A stretch of DNA of 64,000 nucleotides from Larus michahellis (GCF_964199755.1 NC_133899.1:31413446-31477445); one strand, 5' to 3'; shown: positions 44,674 to 58,300, counted from the stretch's first letter. Notes: generated by a model from the letters alone, not told the origin. A program made the numbers and translations.

Positions 44674-47600
44674 TGTGATGGCTGCCCCAGAGCAGCTGGC
44701 ACAAATCAGCCATGAAGCAGTCTCCCCAGACATTTGGAAGCAGCAAGCCAAACTGTGTATTATTCTAGGTGCTCACATGATGTACGTGAGAATGCTCTGC
44801 AGGTGTGTGCAGCACCAGGAGGAACAGTGGGTAGCTTTTCTGCCCTTCTTCCTTTGCACTTTGCGTTTCCCATCCTGTCTTCAGTAATCCTTATGCCAAG
44901 AACAAGTGAACCCTGCCGGGAAGTGATTGCATTATTTTTTTCTTCTTCTTCTGGAGTGTCTGCCATGCTGTGAAGACAGGAGTGGCTCGGCATACCTGCC
45001 TACGAGGAATAAAATCAACGTTTCTGAGATTCTTCTTCTGGCTGCCCTCCATAAACAAATTGTCTGCTGAAGCAGATGTAAATATTCATTTTTTTTTCTT
45101 TTAGTAGGGCAGTGAATGCCCATCTTCTGGTATATCATCCATATTAGAATATTTGCATATAAGTATAATCCAGAAATGCATCTAGAGTCATGGTTTCCTA
45201 AAATTAGTAAGAGAAATTATGATGTAATTTCATTTCCTGCAAAGCTCTAGCTGCACCATTTCTCCCTGTGATTCCTGCTTTGATTTTAGGTAAGTTCACA
45301 CAAAGAAAATTCAGGCTCAAAGGCTGCAGAAGTGTCTTCCAAGTATCTCCTTTCCTCAGTGGAGTTACTCTTCCTTTCTTCCTCCTCTGCTGTGTTCATC
45401 TCCACTGCCCTTGGCCTAATGGTGTGAGAGGAACATGGGAACAAGCTGTGAGTCTGCTGTTCTCCACCACCAGCAGCCCCCAAATTGGAGGACATACAAA
45501 TGCCTTTGTTATGCAATGAAAACAAACAAGCAAAAATCTTCCAAGTCCATTGAGCAAGGAGAGTGTTGCAATACTGTATGAAGGAAAGGGGATATAACCC
45601 AATATATTTAATGAACTATTAAAGTGGAAGGATGGAAAGAGACTGATTTCCATTAAGGAAACTGGGAACATCTTTTATTTTGTAGCAAAATAGCCCATAG
45701 GCAAGAAGAAGAGGCATCAGTTTGTAATTTACTGACAGTCCTCAGTGCTCATGGCGGGCTCCTGCACAAAAGTGGTTGTGCTGGGATGTGGTGTAGGTCA
45801 TCTGGCAACAATCATTCCAAGAGCCTAAGGACCAGAAGCCTGGCTGGAGGGAGTGGGGATGTCAGAGTTTTCAAGGGCCCAAAAGGTTGTTGTAAGGTAG
45901 AAGGCAGTAATGTCCTCTTCATGTCCGTCAGCAATAAGGCAGGACAGACAGGGTGTAAGTCACAGTAATTTCCTGCAGTGTTAGAGAAGTTTGCAGCTGA
46001 TTCTCTTCTCTGGGGGAAAAGAACATAGAAGAAAGAACAAATGATGCAGTTGTCTGGAGCATCTTATGGGATGCCTTCACAGTCAGCTCCTGATTCTCCA
46101 GGGCAAGGAGGGAAATAACTGATGGAGAAGAAAAAGAGAGTGAAGGCAAAACCCTGAGCAGCAAGTAGAGAGGGCTCCTGTCTGCCAGGGAAAGCGGCAG
46201 CTGAGCAGAGATGTGGGGCCAAGGAATCCCTGTGCAGTCATTGGCCCCCCATGGTGTGGACAGGGCCCCGTCCACTGACGTCCACCTGGCATTGCTGGTC
46301 AGGCTGAGTGTTTCAACATCCCTGACATGGCTAGTCCAGCCCTGACTAATGAAGAGGTAGTGGCTGATGGAGGAGTCATGGAGCCCTTAGCACACTCTTC
46401 CTGTGCCATCTGAAAAAGGGGTTGCAAACTAAGCAGCACACCCCAAAGAACCACCATTTGCTAAATGCACGTGTCAAAACTCACTGCATATCTTCTGCCA
46501 AGCTGAGATCTGTAGGCAAAAACGCTGTTTTGAAGTTAGTGGGTTAATTTTATTGGGGTGTAACAAAGTGGACTGAAAGTCAGAGGGACTGTAACTTTCA
46601 TGTACAAAGCTCTTTAGCAGCTGAACAGTTAAAGATTATGCTCACTATGTTTTCCTGCCTTGCAAATTCCTCATTCATAATGTATGAGTGAGATCATTAA
46701 AAGCAACATATTGGCTGATACCATCACAGCTGCTACCTAACTGTAACACTTCATAGCAAGGAATAACATTACTCTTCTCTTACGTATGTGTTCGGAAAGG
46801 AAAAGAAAGAGATTTGTAGCTGCAAGAAGAACAGTGCAAAATGTTTAACCTCACAGAAAAAAAACCCTTCATGTGTTGGGCAATTACAGATTTGCTGGGA
46901 ATGTTCTCAAAATGAATAAAAAATATTAATCTCCTTTTGCCAACCCTTTTCACCCTTTGCATCTATCGCAATATGGCAGCATATTTTTCCCCTGCACAAA
47001 ATCAATATCACATTAACTTCCCTAATAGAAAAAGATTAACTCTTACAATGAACAGAAAACTTCATCTCCATCCAGGGAATTTTAAACTCTCCAGCCCTCG
47101 ACTGTTTAGAAACATCATGATGATTATTTTAAGCCAAAGATGGGATGTGTCAGTCTTATCAAAGGGAAAGAAAGATGTCTTAGGGCTTCCAGGAGTAAGC
47201 TCTGTGGTTGGTGTTTTAATTTGTAGGCTGCTCTGGGTGTTGATCTGGTTAAATATATTAAATAAAAGTGCATTTAAGTTGACAAAGAGGAACTCTTTCA
47301 GCAGCAGAAAGGCACTTTCCATTTTTCATAGCTTATCTGAATCTTTACAAGCTTTGGGCCTACATTTTTATTTTTTACATTTGAGGGAGAGGAATGAAAA
47401 GAATCTGCCATATAAAGCTGGCTCTATATATCCAAATATCTCATTTCATATCCCAACCTGAGAGAGAAGCTTATTCTTTATAAATCACAAGTCACGTCTA
47501 ACAGCTTCGTTCCACCACAGGTCCAAGAGTTTCTTGCGGGGGGGGGGGGGGGGGGGGGGGCACGGCGAAGAAAAAAGCCAAGTCCAAACCATCATGAAAA

Positions 47601-50600
47601 ATTAATTAGACATCTTTGAAAGACAGGGCATTCCCTCTGGGCATGTAACAACAACTCTAGCTGTTACCAGCTAATCCCCAGATGGCCGGTCTCACTCTGA
47701 ACCACCTCGAGCCTGAGTTTGCACATATATGCCCTATTCTGTGATGATGTTCTCTCCCTCCCCTCATGCTAGGCTTTGCACCACAGTCACCCTTCCCACA
47801 CCAGTCAAGATGTCTCTGGCTTGCACTGGTGCACAAGCAGAATGGGACCCCGCAGATTCATTATTCTTAAACTTTGAGTCAAGTAGCTAAAGCTGGGATG
47901 AAAGGCCTCCTTCTGTTGCAAATTCATAATTCGTTTTGAGTGTGGCACATGAAACAGAGGGAATGACACAGTCCTTCCCAAAAATCTTCATTCAGGGTTT
48001 TAATTGTGTCTCAGAGGAATAAATGCAGGGGGGTTGCCTTCCTCCTTCCCCCCACTTTCTTCCTCTGATAACAGCTTGGTTTTTACTAGCATCACTTATG
48101 GCTTCTTTTATAAATTCCAGCCTCTGACAGAAGTGCTCCACTACCCTTTCCTGTTCAATAATGAATGGACGCATTTGAAGCTGCAAGTATTTGCACTTAT
48201 GAGCTTATCCAGGCAAAAGATACAAGAAACATGACTTATCTAAATGGCAGCCAGGGGACCAAGTAAATCACACACACCCATTCGCTGTCCCTTTGCCCTG
48301 CCTCCAGGATACTGTACCTAAGAGAAAGAAGGTGACAAAGTCTTTCATCAGTTTTTTTTTTTTTTGCTATTTTTTCCCAGTCTCCAAAATCCTGCAGGAA
48401 AAGTCTCAGCCAAGTTACATCAGGTGTGCCCATTTAATCTGGATACATCTGAGCTTGTCACCTTTCACAGCCAGTGGAGAACAACAGGCATTTTGAGGAT
48501 GCTATTTATTTAATTATAAGGCAGGCGCCCAAAGCAGGTCATCTGAATCTCTTTCCCTAGAAGTGCCTTTTTCTTTCCAGGGAGCTGTGGCCACACTACA
48601 GGCAAGCGAGACGGAGGTGGGGACCGGCAAGTATGTCTGGGGACAGAAGACAGTGCTCATGAGCTTTGTCAGAGCCTCCAAAGGAAACCACAAGGGTACC
48701 CGATCTTGAACTTCCTCGACAAATTTTCTTTAATTTTCCCTAGGCAATAGCCCCTAAAGCCAGAGTTTAACTTAAGCATGTAACAAGGGGTAGGTATGGA
48801 AAGTAGCTGGAAGAAAACACTGACAGTTCCTCTGTGGGGTCATTGGAAAGTGGCTCTGAAGCATGGCCATATGCAGTCTTGCTTAAAGCCTTGCTTAAAG
48901 CCAGGCTTATGCCAGAGGGGACATTTTCCAAAAGCTGTCATAACTTCAGGTGCTTTTAAAATTCTCACTAACCCCTAAGCCACTAAAAGACTGGAACAGT
49001 GAAAAATCAGGCACTGCAGTGGCTAGCTTTTAGATGCTTGGTGTCCACAGCAGAGCAGACCCAGAACTTGGTGATGGTGAGGCCTCTCAGAGAAAGGTCC
49101 AAAATCACCCAAGATGCTGAGCAGGGAGCTACCTCAAACTAGGCAGTAAGGAAAAAATGAGGAAAAGGACAAACTCTAAATCCCCTTCCCCTTGCTCAGG
49201 GCTACTGGAAGGTCACTTGTTCTCTGAAGGTCGGAAGGTCCCCCTGAGGCCTTCTTCCATTCAAAGCACAGAACAGAGTTCCCTCTTTTCTTCTAAAACA
49301 CAACCAGGAAAAACGCTTTCCCCTTGTATTGCTGTCTAGACTTTTATATAATAGCCTTAATGGATGCACCTCCAAAGCAGGAGAACCAGGCGCAATTATG
49401 CTCTTTACCTGAAGTGGTCCAAGGCCCTCTTCTCCACCTTGCAGGCAGGAACCCTAGACCCATCCTCCAAAAACCTGGAGAGGAGGGGGTGTTGGCTGCC
49501 AGCCAAAGCACTCTTCTGTAAGTTGGGGGTGTTGGTCTGCTTGTGCAGAAGGAGGAATTGAGTGGAGATCCCTGACCTAGAGAGTGGACTAACCACAAGC
49601 CTATGTCAGGAAGGGAGCAGCCAACATCTGGAGCCTGGGCTGTCCACGTGTGCCAGGCCTGCCCAGCAAATGTCCACCAGCCCTGGGGGGTCAAAGGAAA
49701 AAACTGGTTTTGAATCCTCATGGGCCTTCGGCATACAAGAGACACCATGCTGATAAGTGAGCTCTGTCAACATCTTCCCTGAAGGACATTTTTCAGGGCA
49801 TTCAGCTAATTTAAAATATTAAAAAAGGGACACCTTTGGGGTTGGTTGCCATCAGGGGTAGTGCAGGGGGAGAGGGGTGTTCAGGTGCAGATCCAAGGGA
49901 CTTCTTCCTATGCTTCACCTCCATCCCTATGCTTCCTATCCATCCAGCCCCATGTCTGGCTTTCCTTCCCAATCCTGGAGGTGGCTCTCACTTCTAAAAA
50001 GAAAGTGGAAGAATTTAGCACAGTAGAATATGGATGAGGTGCCCTTACAAATGAACCTCAGAAAAAAACACAGCCATTTTGGAGTGCACAAAAGTAATGC
50101 ACAGCAACCACGTACCATGTGGCTTTATGTTCGTAAAGTGAAAGCTTTAAGAAACAACTTTTGTTCGCTTCAATCAAAAATACAAATGAATAATAGGCAC
50201 AGAAAAAGAGAGATGAAACATTCTGCTCTTGGGCCGTCTCTTTTGAATTCCAAATTTTCCTTGGGAAGGAATATTTTCCGGCCAAGTCTGAAATCCCCCA
50301 AAACTGGGAACAACTGATGCAGCGTGCATGTAGTTTCAGTAGTGCCAGTGGGTGCTGCTGGAAAAAAACATGGCTGATATTCGTGCAAAAGTCTTCCTTT
50401 TTCTTTTCCCTCACTCAGGCAAGCATTGGGAGAGTTTGAAATGTAAAACACATTCCTATGTGACAATGAAAGAAAAATCACTTACAAGAAGACAAGGAAG
50501 AATTGAAGTTACTCACTCAAACAAGTCAGGCTGACAAATTGCTTCTGCTGTCTCCATTCATCCCCGTAATGGCTCCGCCATTCCCTGGCCAGTTATAGAA

Positions 50601-51194
50601 GAATAATTATCTCTTTCAGATCAGCTGCCTGGGCTTCATCATAAATCAATTCTTTCCTCCCCTCTTGCACTCCCACTGCCTCCTTCCCCATTTTTATCAA
50701 TGCATCCTTCCCATAAGCCTTTCCAAGCCCAGCTTTTGATTGACTACCTGAATCTGAGGACCAAAGCCTCCTGTGAACTCGCCATTTTTGTCACTCAACC
50801 CAAAGTCCTTCTTTTGCTGCTGTAGCTGAACAAGTCTATGTGCGCATTTGTGACCAGTTCGCAGAGCTCAGAATAGAAGAAGCCATTCAGTTGAGATAAA
50901 GGACAACATGAGATGAGTGAAGCTGAGCCGAGCCTGACTGTGCAAGCGGAGCTTCTGGTCTTTTCAAAGCTCTGCACATACCTCACACTGCTAAAAAAGC
51001 CATGGCCCTTTGAGCAAAGCATTTATGCTCCTGTGTAGTCTTATTTGAGATGCAGAGGTCATTGCAGAACGAAGCGTGTGAGACCAGCCATACCTGAGGA
51101 ATTGGCATGCAAGTCTAAGTTCAGCGTTGATGCTGGGTGTTAGTTAGCAGGGTGACTGGATACCATCAAGTTTGGGATGAACCTGCCAAACTTG
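44674..51194. other. Non-coding stretch with a 23-nt poly-G run
   Basis: No gene is recognised. The open frames are short and lack motifs. Features seen are the G23 run at 47538-47560, a T14 run at 48352-48365 and a short direct repeat (CTTGCTTAAAGC twice) near 48880-48902. The rest looks like unique non-coding DNA. Confidence 0.4.
47538..47560 (+). repeat. Homopolymer of 23 G
   Basis: An uninterrupted G23 lies between TTCTTGC and CACGGCG. Such runs can form G-quadruplexes and are prone to length errors in sequencing, so the exact length should not be trusted. Confidence 0.95.
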
Positions 51195-52332
51195 CCAACT
51201 TGGACTCGCCGAGGAGACCAGCTCCAGTGCAGGTAAGTCTGTACTGGGGAAGGGAATCGCGGCAAACAAGGCTGGCAAAGGGGCTCGTTTTTGAGGCTTT
51301 TCAAGCCAGGGGAAGCGGCCGGGCCGGGCCGGTACCCGGCGCTTCCGGGGGGCGGAGGCAGCTGAGGAGGAGCGGGGCGGAGCCAGCGCCCCCGGGGGCA
51401 GGCCTGAACGAGGAGTGGGGGGACCACTCCCCCCTCTTAAAAGAAGCCCTTCGGGAGCAAACAAGCGGCGAGTGGGTGTTCCCTGGGTGTCACCCAAGGA
51501 GCCGCCCCGGAGCGCCAGAGGAGGGTGTGCGTCGGCGAGGCGACGCCAGCGGCGGGCAGTCACCGCAGAGCGCGGGACGGGTGACCGCGAGGGGAGGAAC
51601 GAGAGCGGGCAGGCAGACAGGCCGGGTCGACTGCAGAGAAAACATGGTCTCCAGTCGGTCTATAGGCAAAGCCAGAAGGAATAAAGCGACCCAAGCGGAC
51701 GTGGCGGAGAGACATGCAGCCGTCCAGGCGACGGGCTGCATGGAATGTCTGTCCCTCTGGCAGGAGGACAGCAAAGGCAGTGCCCGTGTGCGCTGCGACC
51801 AGGTCAATGATCTGCTCAGCCTGGTGGCTGAGCCTAAGGAGGAAGCAGAAGGACTGAGGACCATTCGGGAGTGTGAAAGGGAGATTGACCGGTGGAGCCG
51901 CACCCTGCCAGCCTCAGGGAAGAAGCAGCAGGCGGAGGCTCCATGAGAGGAAGAGGATCCCCTGCCCTCTTGTCACCAGGCAGAGGGAGGGGAACTAGGA
52001 GAGGATGGGGGGGAATGGAAGCAGGTACCTGCTCGGGGCAGCAGGAGAGCCCCCTCCAGACCCCCCATGCCCCCCCAGGTGCCCGTACAGAACAGATGTG
52101 GGCCTCTGGAGATAGGTGATGAGGGAACTAAGGATGCTGATAAAGCCCCATCCAGGGAGCTGCCAAAGCAGCCAGCTCCACGCATTAAGGCTGCTTCTGT
52201 GAAGAGCAGGAGGAGGGCAATAGTCATAGGGGGTTCCATTCTGAGGGGAACTGAGGGTCCCATATGCAGGCCGGACCCTTCCCACAGGGAGGTCTGCTGC
52301 CTCCCTGGGGCCCGTGTTCTATGATTCTATGA
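51195..52332 (+). mobile_element. CR1 copy: 5'UTR and ORF1 joined directly to the 3' terminus
   Basis: The segment starts near 51195 in the CR1 5'UTR (ACTCGCCGAGGAGACCAG and CTCCAGTGCAGGTAAG, both shared with the minus strand near 1412-1460). It continues through a GC-rich leader, then ORF1 from ATG at 51644. At about 52315, in the middle of the esterase domain (after LPGARV), it passes directly into the terminal repeat TTCTATGATTCTATGA. The rest of ORF1, all of ORF2 and nearly all of the 3'UTR are missing. Both ends of the element are therefore kept. Confidence 0.85.
51644..52324 (+). pseudogene. CR1 ORF1 remnant with one premature stop, cut off in the esterase domain
   Basis: From ATG 51644 the frame is open for 100 codons and then meets TGA at 51944-51946. 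The same frame continues open to the terminal repeat at 52322-52324. Visible features are a cysteine pair (CMEC), a Leu/Glu-rich helical region with IRECEREIDRWSRTLP (the inverted copy has IRDCEQEIDNWSRILP), and then the beginning of the SGNH-type block (IVIGGSILRGTEGPICRPD, REVCCLPGAR). The block reads GGSIL where the other copy has GDSIL. It is non-functional because it lacks most of the esterase domain. Confidence 0.8.
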
Positions 52333-55300
52333 AAATGGGCTGAACTCTGTTAATTAGTAGGGCAGGAAATGAAGCCTGTTCCTCAATCCTGCAGGACGGG
52401 ACATTGTATCAGGGCCAGGAATATCTCTCTGCTGGTCTCTTAGATATTGCTGACCCTCAGCGGGGCTCTCCTTGGCATTAGTCAGCCTTATACCCTGCAC
52501 CACCCAGATGGTACTCTGCTGCTGCCATCCCAAATTGTTCGGTGCTGGCAGAGAGATGCGTTGACCTCCTCCTTCTGGCTGCTTTAATCTGGCCAGTCAA
52601 CTGATACCTTCCCGCTTCTGCTCGCCTCTCATTCCCATTAGCCTCAAACCTTCAGCAACCGAAGTGTAGCTCTGCTGGAGTCAATGGCAAAAAAACACTG
52701 ACTCCCAAAAAGCCACGGTTTTATCAGAGCTGTCATCAGAACAAATAGCCAGAGGGCTGATCGCCCCAGTGATGGACAGAGTGCCTTCGTGCTCAAATAC
52801 CTTTTTGTGCACAGAACATTGGCTTTGTATGATTCCATATTAAAAGCTCTTATCCATTTTTCTATCCGCTATTGTGTGACCGGTTTTAGTATTATTACAG
52901 TATCTTGGATACTTTAAAAAGGCCTTTTTTTATGCATTAAATGAGGTGGTCAAAATTCCATAATTTGCTCATGAGAAGCAAGGGGCAAAATATCCACAGC
53001 AGTCACTGTGAATTTCCCTTCTTTTCTCTCTTATTTCTCATTCAGGTTTCCAGAAATATATATGGCGGAACAGAGATTTTTTTTGTGTGTGTGTGCCTTC
53101 CTGCCTGACAAAACTGGATGGAGCAAGAACTCTTAGGGGGCCCTGGTGAAAATAATGCTGGATGTACTCAGCAGAAAATTTCAGATACCACTCTAACAGT
53201 TATTTAAAACTCCAAAGGCCAAATGGCCTCAACAGTGTCAGTTTTTTCCCTGCTTTTATTTACACATTCTGGTCCTCAGAAATGTAATAAAATGAGCTTG
53301 ACACCCTACTTGGGCAAGACCTATGAAAAATAAGCTCCCACTGCTGAGTTATGAACATCTGAAAAAAAACTAAGACACAAACGTATATGACCCTTTACAA
53401 CAACAACCGTCTATGGAGAATGTTTTGGGTGCAGTTGTTTTCTTCCCAGGGCCAAATGCTGCAAGCCTTAATCTGAGAGTTTTGTGGATTTATGGTTTTT
53501 TGAGGGTCCTGCTACAAAGCCCTTTGTCCATGGGGTGCATGGCCCTGGTTAACAGTAAACCACTGCTGCTGTGTGGCACAGCTGGTAGACTCCAGAAAGG
53601 CTTTGAACAGAAGAGAAAAGGAAGCACAGGTGCATCAAAGCACAGCTGACAAATGACGACAAAGTCATTTGCAGCACCTTGGCTTGTTTTTCTCTCTCTG
53701 GTTTCACACGGCCTCTTTCCACAGGGTGTCGCAGGGGCAGAGTGGGCTGAACCAGCACTAGGTTGCAATCGAGCGGCGTTTGCGCGTTTCCCTAGAGAGC
53801 CTGGGATGATTGCCAGCATGGGGAGGGGGATTCAAAAGGACTTTGGGATGAAGCAGAGAGGTAAGAGCTTAATGAGCCTGCAAGGCTTTCAACAGCCATG
53901 CAATAAGCTCCTCAACATTATATGCGGGTTTCTGATGTGTGTATTTGATGCTGCTTCCTTCCTTCCCTAGTCTCTGCCTTGCTTAATTAGATGCCCCTGC
54001 AAGAACAACAGGTAGGTTCATTGTGTTTGCAGCTAAGGCACACGTAATGATATTATTCCTTTTTCTTAGCACCTGGACATTTATTCTAACTCCTAAATTG
54101 CACATGAGGGATAAATCACCAATGGGATGGTCACATTTCTTCCCTCCATCATCCCTCTCCCTTGCTACATGAAGAGTGCAAGCAGCTCTGCTGCTGCCTT
54201 CAGAGAGGCGAAGCAGCAGCCAGGGTACTTCCATCTCCCTGAGTCTTCTGAAAGAGTAAGTGAGGAGAGGGAAGGTGGCTCCATCCTGGATCTCAGCTGG
54301 GGAGCATGAAGATCCTGCTCATCTTTCTCCCCACCTCACACACTTCTCACTGGCATCCCTGTGTTTTCCCCTGTTAAGGGGCATGCAAACCGCCAGCATG
54401 GCTGACTGGCTTCAGGACCTTTTCAGCTGAAGCATTCATACCCCAGGACCACCATGCCTACTCTTGGCTTTGCACACTCATCGTTTGGTTAAGGTTTGCT
54501 CCTGCAGTCCTCCCTCAAGCAAAACCCCCATTGTGGCTGTGGTCTCCTGCATGCAGGGAGATTCACCCCTATGCAGGGAGGTTTGGCTCAGCCTGATGCA
54601 GGCACAGGAGCTGCAAAATCAAGGCCTTTCTCTCTGCAAAACAGATGCTGGGGTGGCTGGGGTCTGCGTGCATGCCAGGGCCCCAAACTGGCTGGGGTCT
54701 CACAGTGAACGCGCCCAGACCTTCCCTTATGTGGGGACTCAAGATGAGGTAAGGCTTTTCAACTCAAGAAGGCCAGGTTTTACTCAACATAAACTAAATG
54801 CTTGGCTTTTGAAATAGGGAAAGTACAAAGGCACTCGGTAAAGCAGAGCAGGAAAAAAAAAGAGGATTTATAGTCCTGTCTCTCTCTGCCTACTGCATCC
54901 TTCCTTCCAGGCTTGCACTCAGCCGAGTCCCTCTGGCCCCTGGGAAGTGCTTTCCCTCACATCCTTTAACCATCTTGCTGCAGAAAACATGAGATTTGCT
55001 ACCACGATCTTAGAGCCTTCAGTTGTTCAGGAATACAGCTCTGCTCCCAGCTGTCATCTCCATTTGGAGAGCTGAGATATGTAACAGTCTTACGGGAGAC
55101 ACGCACAGCTTTGGGCATTTGTCGGGACCCTGGCTCAGCTTCTAGCAAAAAATCCCCATCTCCATCAACTGTATACGGGGACTGAGGCCTCTAGGCTGAG
55201 GTGCTCTGAATTAAAATTCAGTGTTGTGCTAAGAGCAGAGGAGAAACATCCAAACAGGGGAGCAAACACCGCAATTTCACATCTAGGGTTGGTTCCTTGT

Positions 55301-58300
55301 CCCTTTTGCACAAAGCCAGTGGGTGTGATGCCACAAAACTGTCGGTAGCGATGGATAAAACTGGTTGTAGGGCAAATGAATTAGTCAGGAGGAGCACAGC
55401 CAATTACAGAGGAAGGAATTTGATGGATAAAGGCATGCTAATTAGGGTATAGCCAGATATTTGGTGTTTGGAGTTTTTGTGTCTTTTAAAAGCCTCTCAG
55501 AGCGTGTCCCTGAATGAGAAGTTGGACAGAAATTGCCATACTCGTGGGCAGGGACAGGTCTCTGGCCCCAGGAGATGCCATCTTCCTTCTCCCTGGCTGT
55601 CTCAGCTATGGCAGGTGATGCCTTTCAGACCTTTGCAAATCTTTCTGCCGTAGAAATTCCTGCTGCAGACTCTGAGATTTTGTAGCTTGGTCTGCAAGGG
55701 AGAACTTGAAAATGCAAATCCATTGCATTTTTATTACAAATTTTTCAGTTCTGATTTTTAGCAGTAATATTGAGACCCAACCTGCAGTTTTTAAAATGTT
55801 TGAACGGGGAACGGTCGAGGAACATAAAGCTCCAGCATGATGCCACATAGGAATATCTGCAATTACCCAAGGAGAAAGGGTCCAGCTTTAGTTATGAAAA
55901 AACACAGCTGATATACAGCATTGATCCAAGTAGCCACACATTCCAGGAGATAAAAGACTTGTCCAGTAAGAGGTAAATAAATAAATCTGTCTCATTCAAA
56001 ATCATAACAAAAAAACAACTAATTTTGTTTACCCAGGTTTGCTAACCAAGCTCACCCCATGACCTATAAAACAAAGTTCATATTTAAAATCCTATTCTCT
56101 GCTCTACTGCAAGAGAACGATTAGGAAATAACTCTGCAACAGCAACGGATGTACCAGAATGAGACATATGCTCTTAATCACAGATAACAATATTTATGGG
56201 AGGGTGGGGTCTTCATTTAAATTCCTCCTTGGGAAAAAATAACAAAACAAAACAAAACAGAACCCAAGACTTTCTGCTTAGAGAGTTAGCGAGAGAGAAG
56301 AATAAATAAGATGTGAAAGAAAACCACCAGCAGTTTAGCTAATGCCTTTGTACAAAGAATGAACCAGAGCCAAGCCAGGCACATTTGTGAAAACTGGACC
56401 GTGTGGAATTAAATATATTGCTGATAAAATTGCAGAAATGTCTACCAGCTGTAAGAGAAATTGGGTGGTGTGCAAGATGACAGATCTTCACATGCTAAGA
56501 GATCAGATGAGGTGGCCTTCCTGCTCACAGCTGAACGTAGAAAGGAAAAACACACACTTCTATGTGTGTGAGGAGTTGACGGGTGAAGAGGTGGTGGCTA
56601 CTTCTATAATAGGAAATAAAATAGGTTGAAGACCCTTCCGTGGGTCTGAGGAAACAGCACAGCTCAAGCCATTAATGCATTTAATTTCCTTTCTTCCCAA
56701 AACATAGTTCCAGGTGGCTGGGCAGGGGCTGGGAGAGGCTTCTTGGGGCAGGCTGGACCACACCGGGAAGCAAGTGAGCCTGTGTTGTTTGGAGTGCCCC
56801 ATCACTGTCATCTTGGTGCACACTGATACCCTTATCAATATCTGAAACCTTTTACAACAGGCTAAGTCCCAAAGCAACAGCTAGCAGAAGACTGTTGATA
56901 TTCCTCAAAACACTCTCATCATGCTGCCTTTTCTCAGAAAAAGGTGAGAAAACCTAGCATTTTGCCTGGGGCAAGAGTATGGGATTTGGTGTCTGGCCTG
57001 TAACCATAAACAAGGGGAGGACGTTAAACTCAGCCCTGTTCCCTTGCTCCTGCACAGCTCGGGTAAGGACGCTTACATGCTTTATCATACCACTTTCATA
57101 TTTTATTTAACTGAGAAATCCATAAAGTCCCTTTAAATAGAAACAAATATTTGAATAATTTATCCAAGAGTAATTTCTGTTTCATTTCCAAGCCTGCTGA
57201 AGTCGATATTGCCCACTGTTGGGAGCTGGTGAAAGCGCACGTGCTGCAGAGTACCAGGAAGAACAGCAACCGCACAAAGGCACGTGTGCCCACGCTAAGC
57301 CTGCTCCTGGGCTGCATCCAGGTCTCCACTGACCTTGAGAACAAACCCTTCCCGCTCGCAGCCTGGGCAAGCTGCAGGCCCACACAGGCTTGGTGGTTTG
57401 CGGGGTCCCTGGCTGTCCTGGCTGTACCCCAACGCCGGTGCCTTCCCCATCTCTGCCAGCTGCTGCTGCAGAAATGGGTGATGGGATCCTCGTGCCTGCT
57501 CTGCCAGCCCCATCTCTCAGGAGCCGCAGGGTGGACCAGGGAGCACGCAGGCGGGGAGAGCGAGGTTTCCTCTGGCTCCGCTCCCACCGTGCAGCTGCAC
57601 TGACCTTTGGAGCCAGGAACGAGCAAGCAGGGACAGAGACGGGGAGCTGCTCTTTTCAGGGGCGTTCAAAACTTGGACCTGCTTAACACAGCCACACACA
57701 GGTGCGCAGTCTGGGTAGCAGAAGCAGATCATAAGGAAGGCTTATTTACGTCTATAACAGCCACATTGTAGGAACCAATTAATCAGTGGTTTCAAATTGC
57801 TGTGATAACACAAAGTGATAATACAATTAACCACGGAAGTCAAATTTGCCGATTCTGGGCCCTCAGCCCTGTGCCTGTTCCTTGAACAAATAAAGCTTTA
57901 GAGTCATGTTAATTCTGCACAGCTTGTTGGGGTTATAAAGTACTCATTGTGTGCTGTGTGGCAAAAAAACCCCAAACTAGTAAGGAAGAATTTTTATCGC
58001 TGTGTCATGGTTTGTGCTGAAACCTGACGCTGTTATCAGTTTTTCTAGGTATTTTCCACAATCAGATGAAAAATGTAAATATTCTTTCAGTGTTGGTTCC
58101 AGTTGCAAAATCTGCCTGTGCTGATTGAACCTGCAGTCTTCATTTTAGTTGTAAAATAAAGTCATTCTTAAGAGACATAGTAGATATTTTACTTCAGGAT
58201 AGAATGTACAATTTTCACCATCTCATAATTTATCTTGCTGAAGGCCAAAAATATGCAGATTTGGTGAAGTCTTGAAGAACCGTGCATAATCCAGAATGCT

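Noticed and set aside
51137-51643. Upstream part of a long plus-strand frame ending at 51946
   Set aside because: Same reason: CR1 5'UTR, GC-rich, no family similarity before the ATG at 51644.
57096-57686. Long frames on both strands near 57.1-57.7 kb
   Set aside because: GC-rich patch with mirrored frames. No domain or consistent coding signal is seen.
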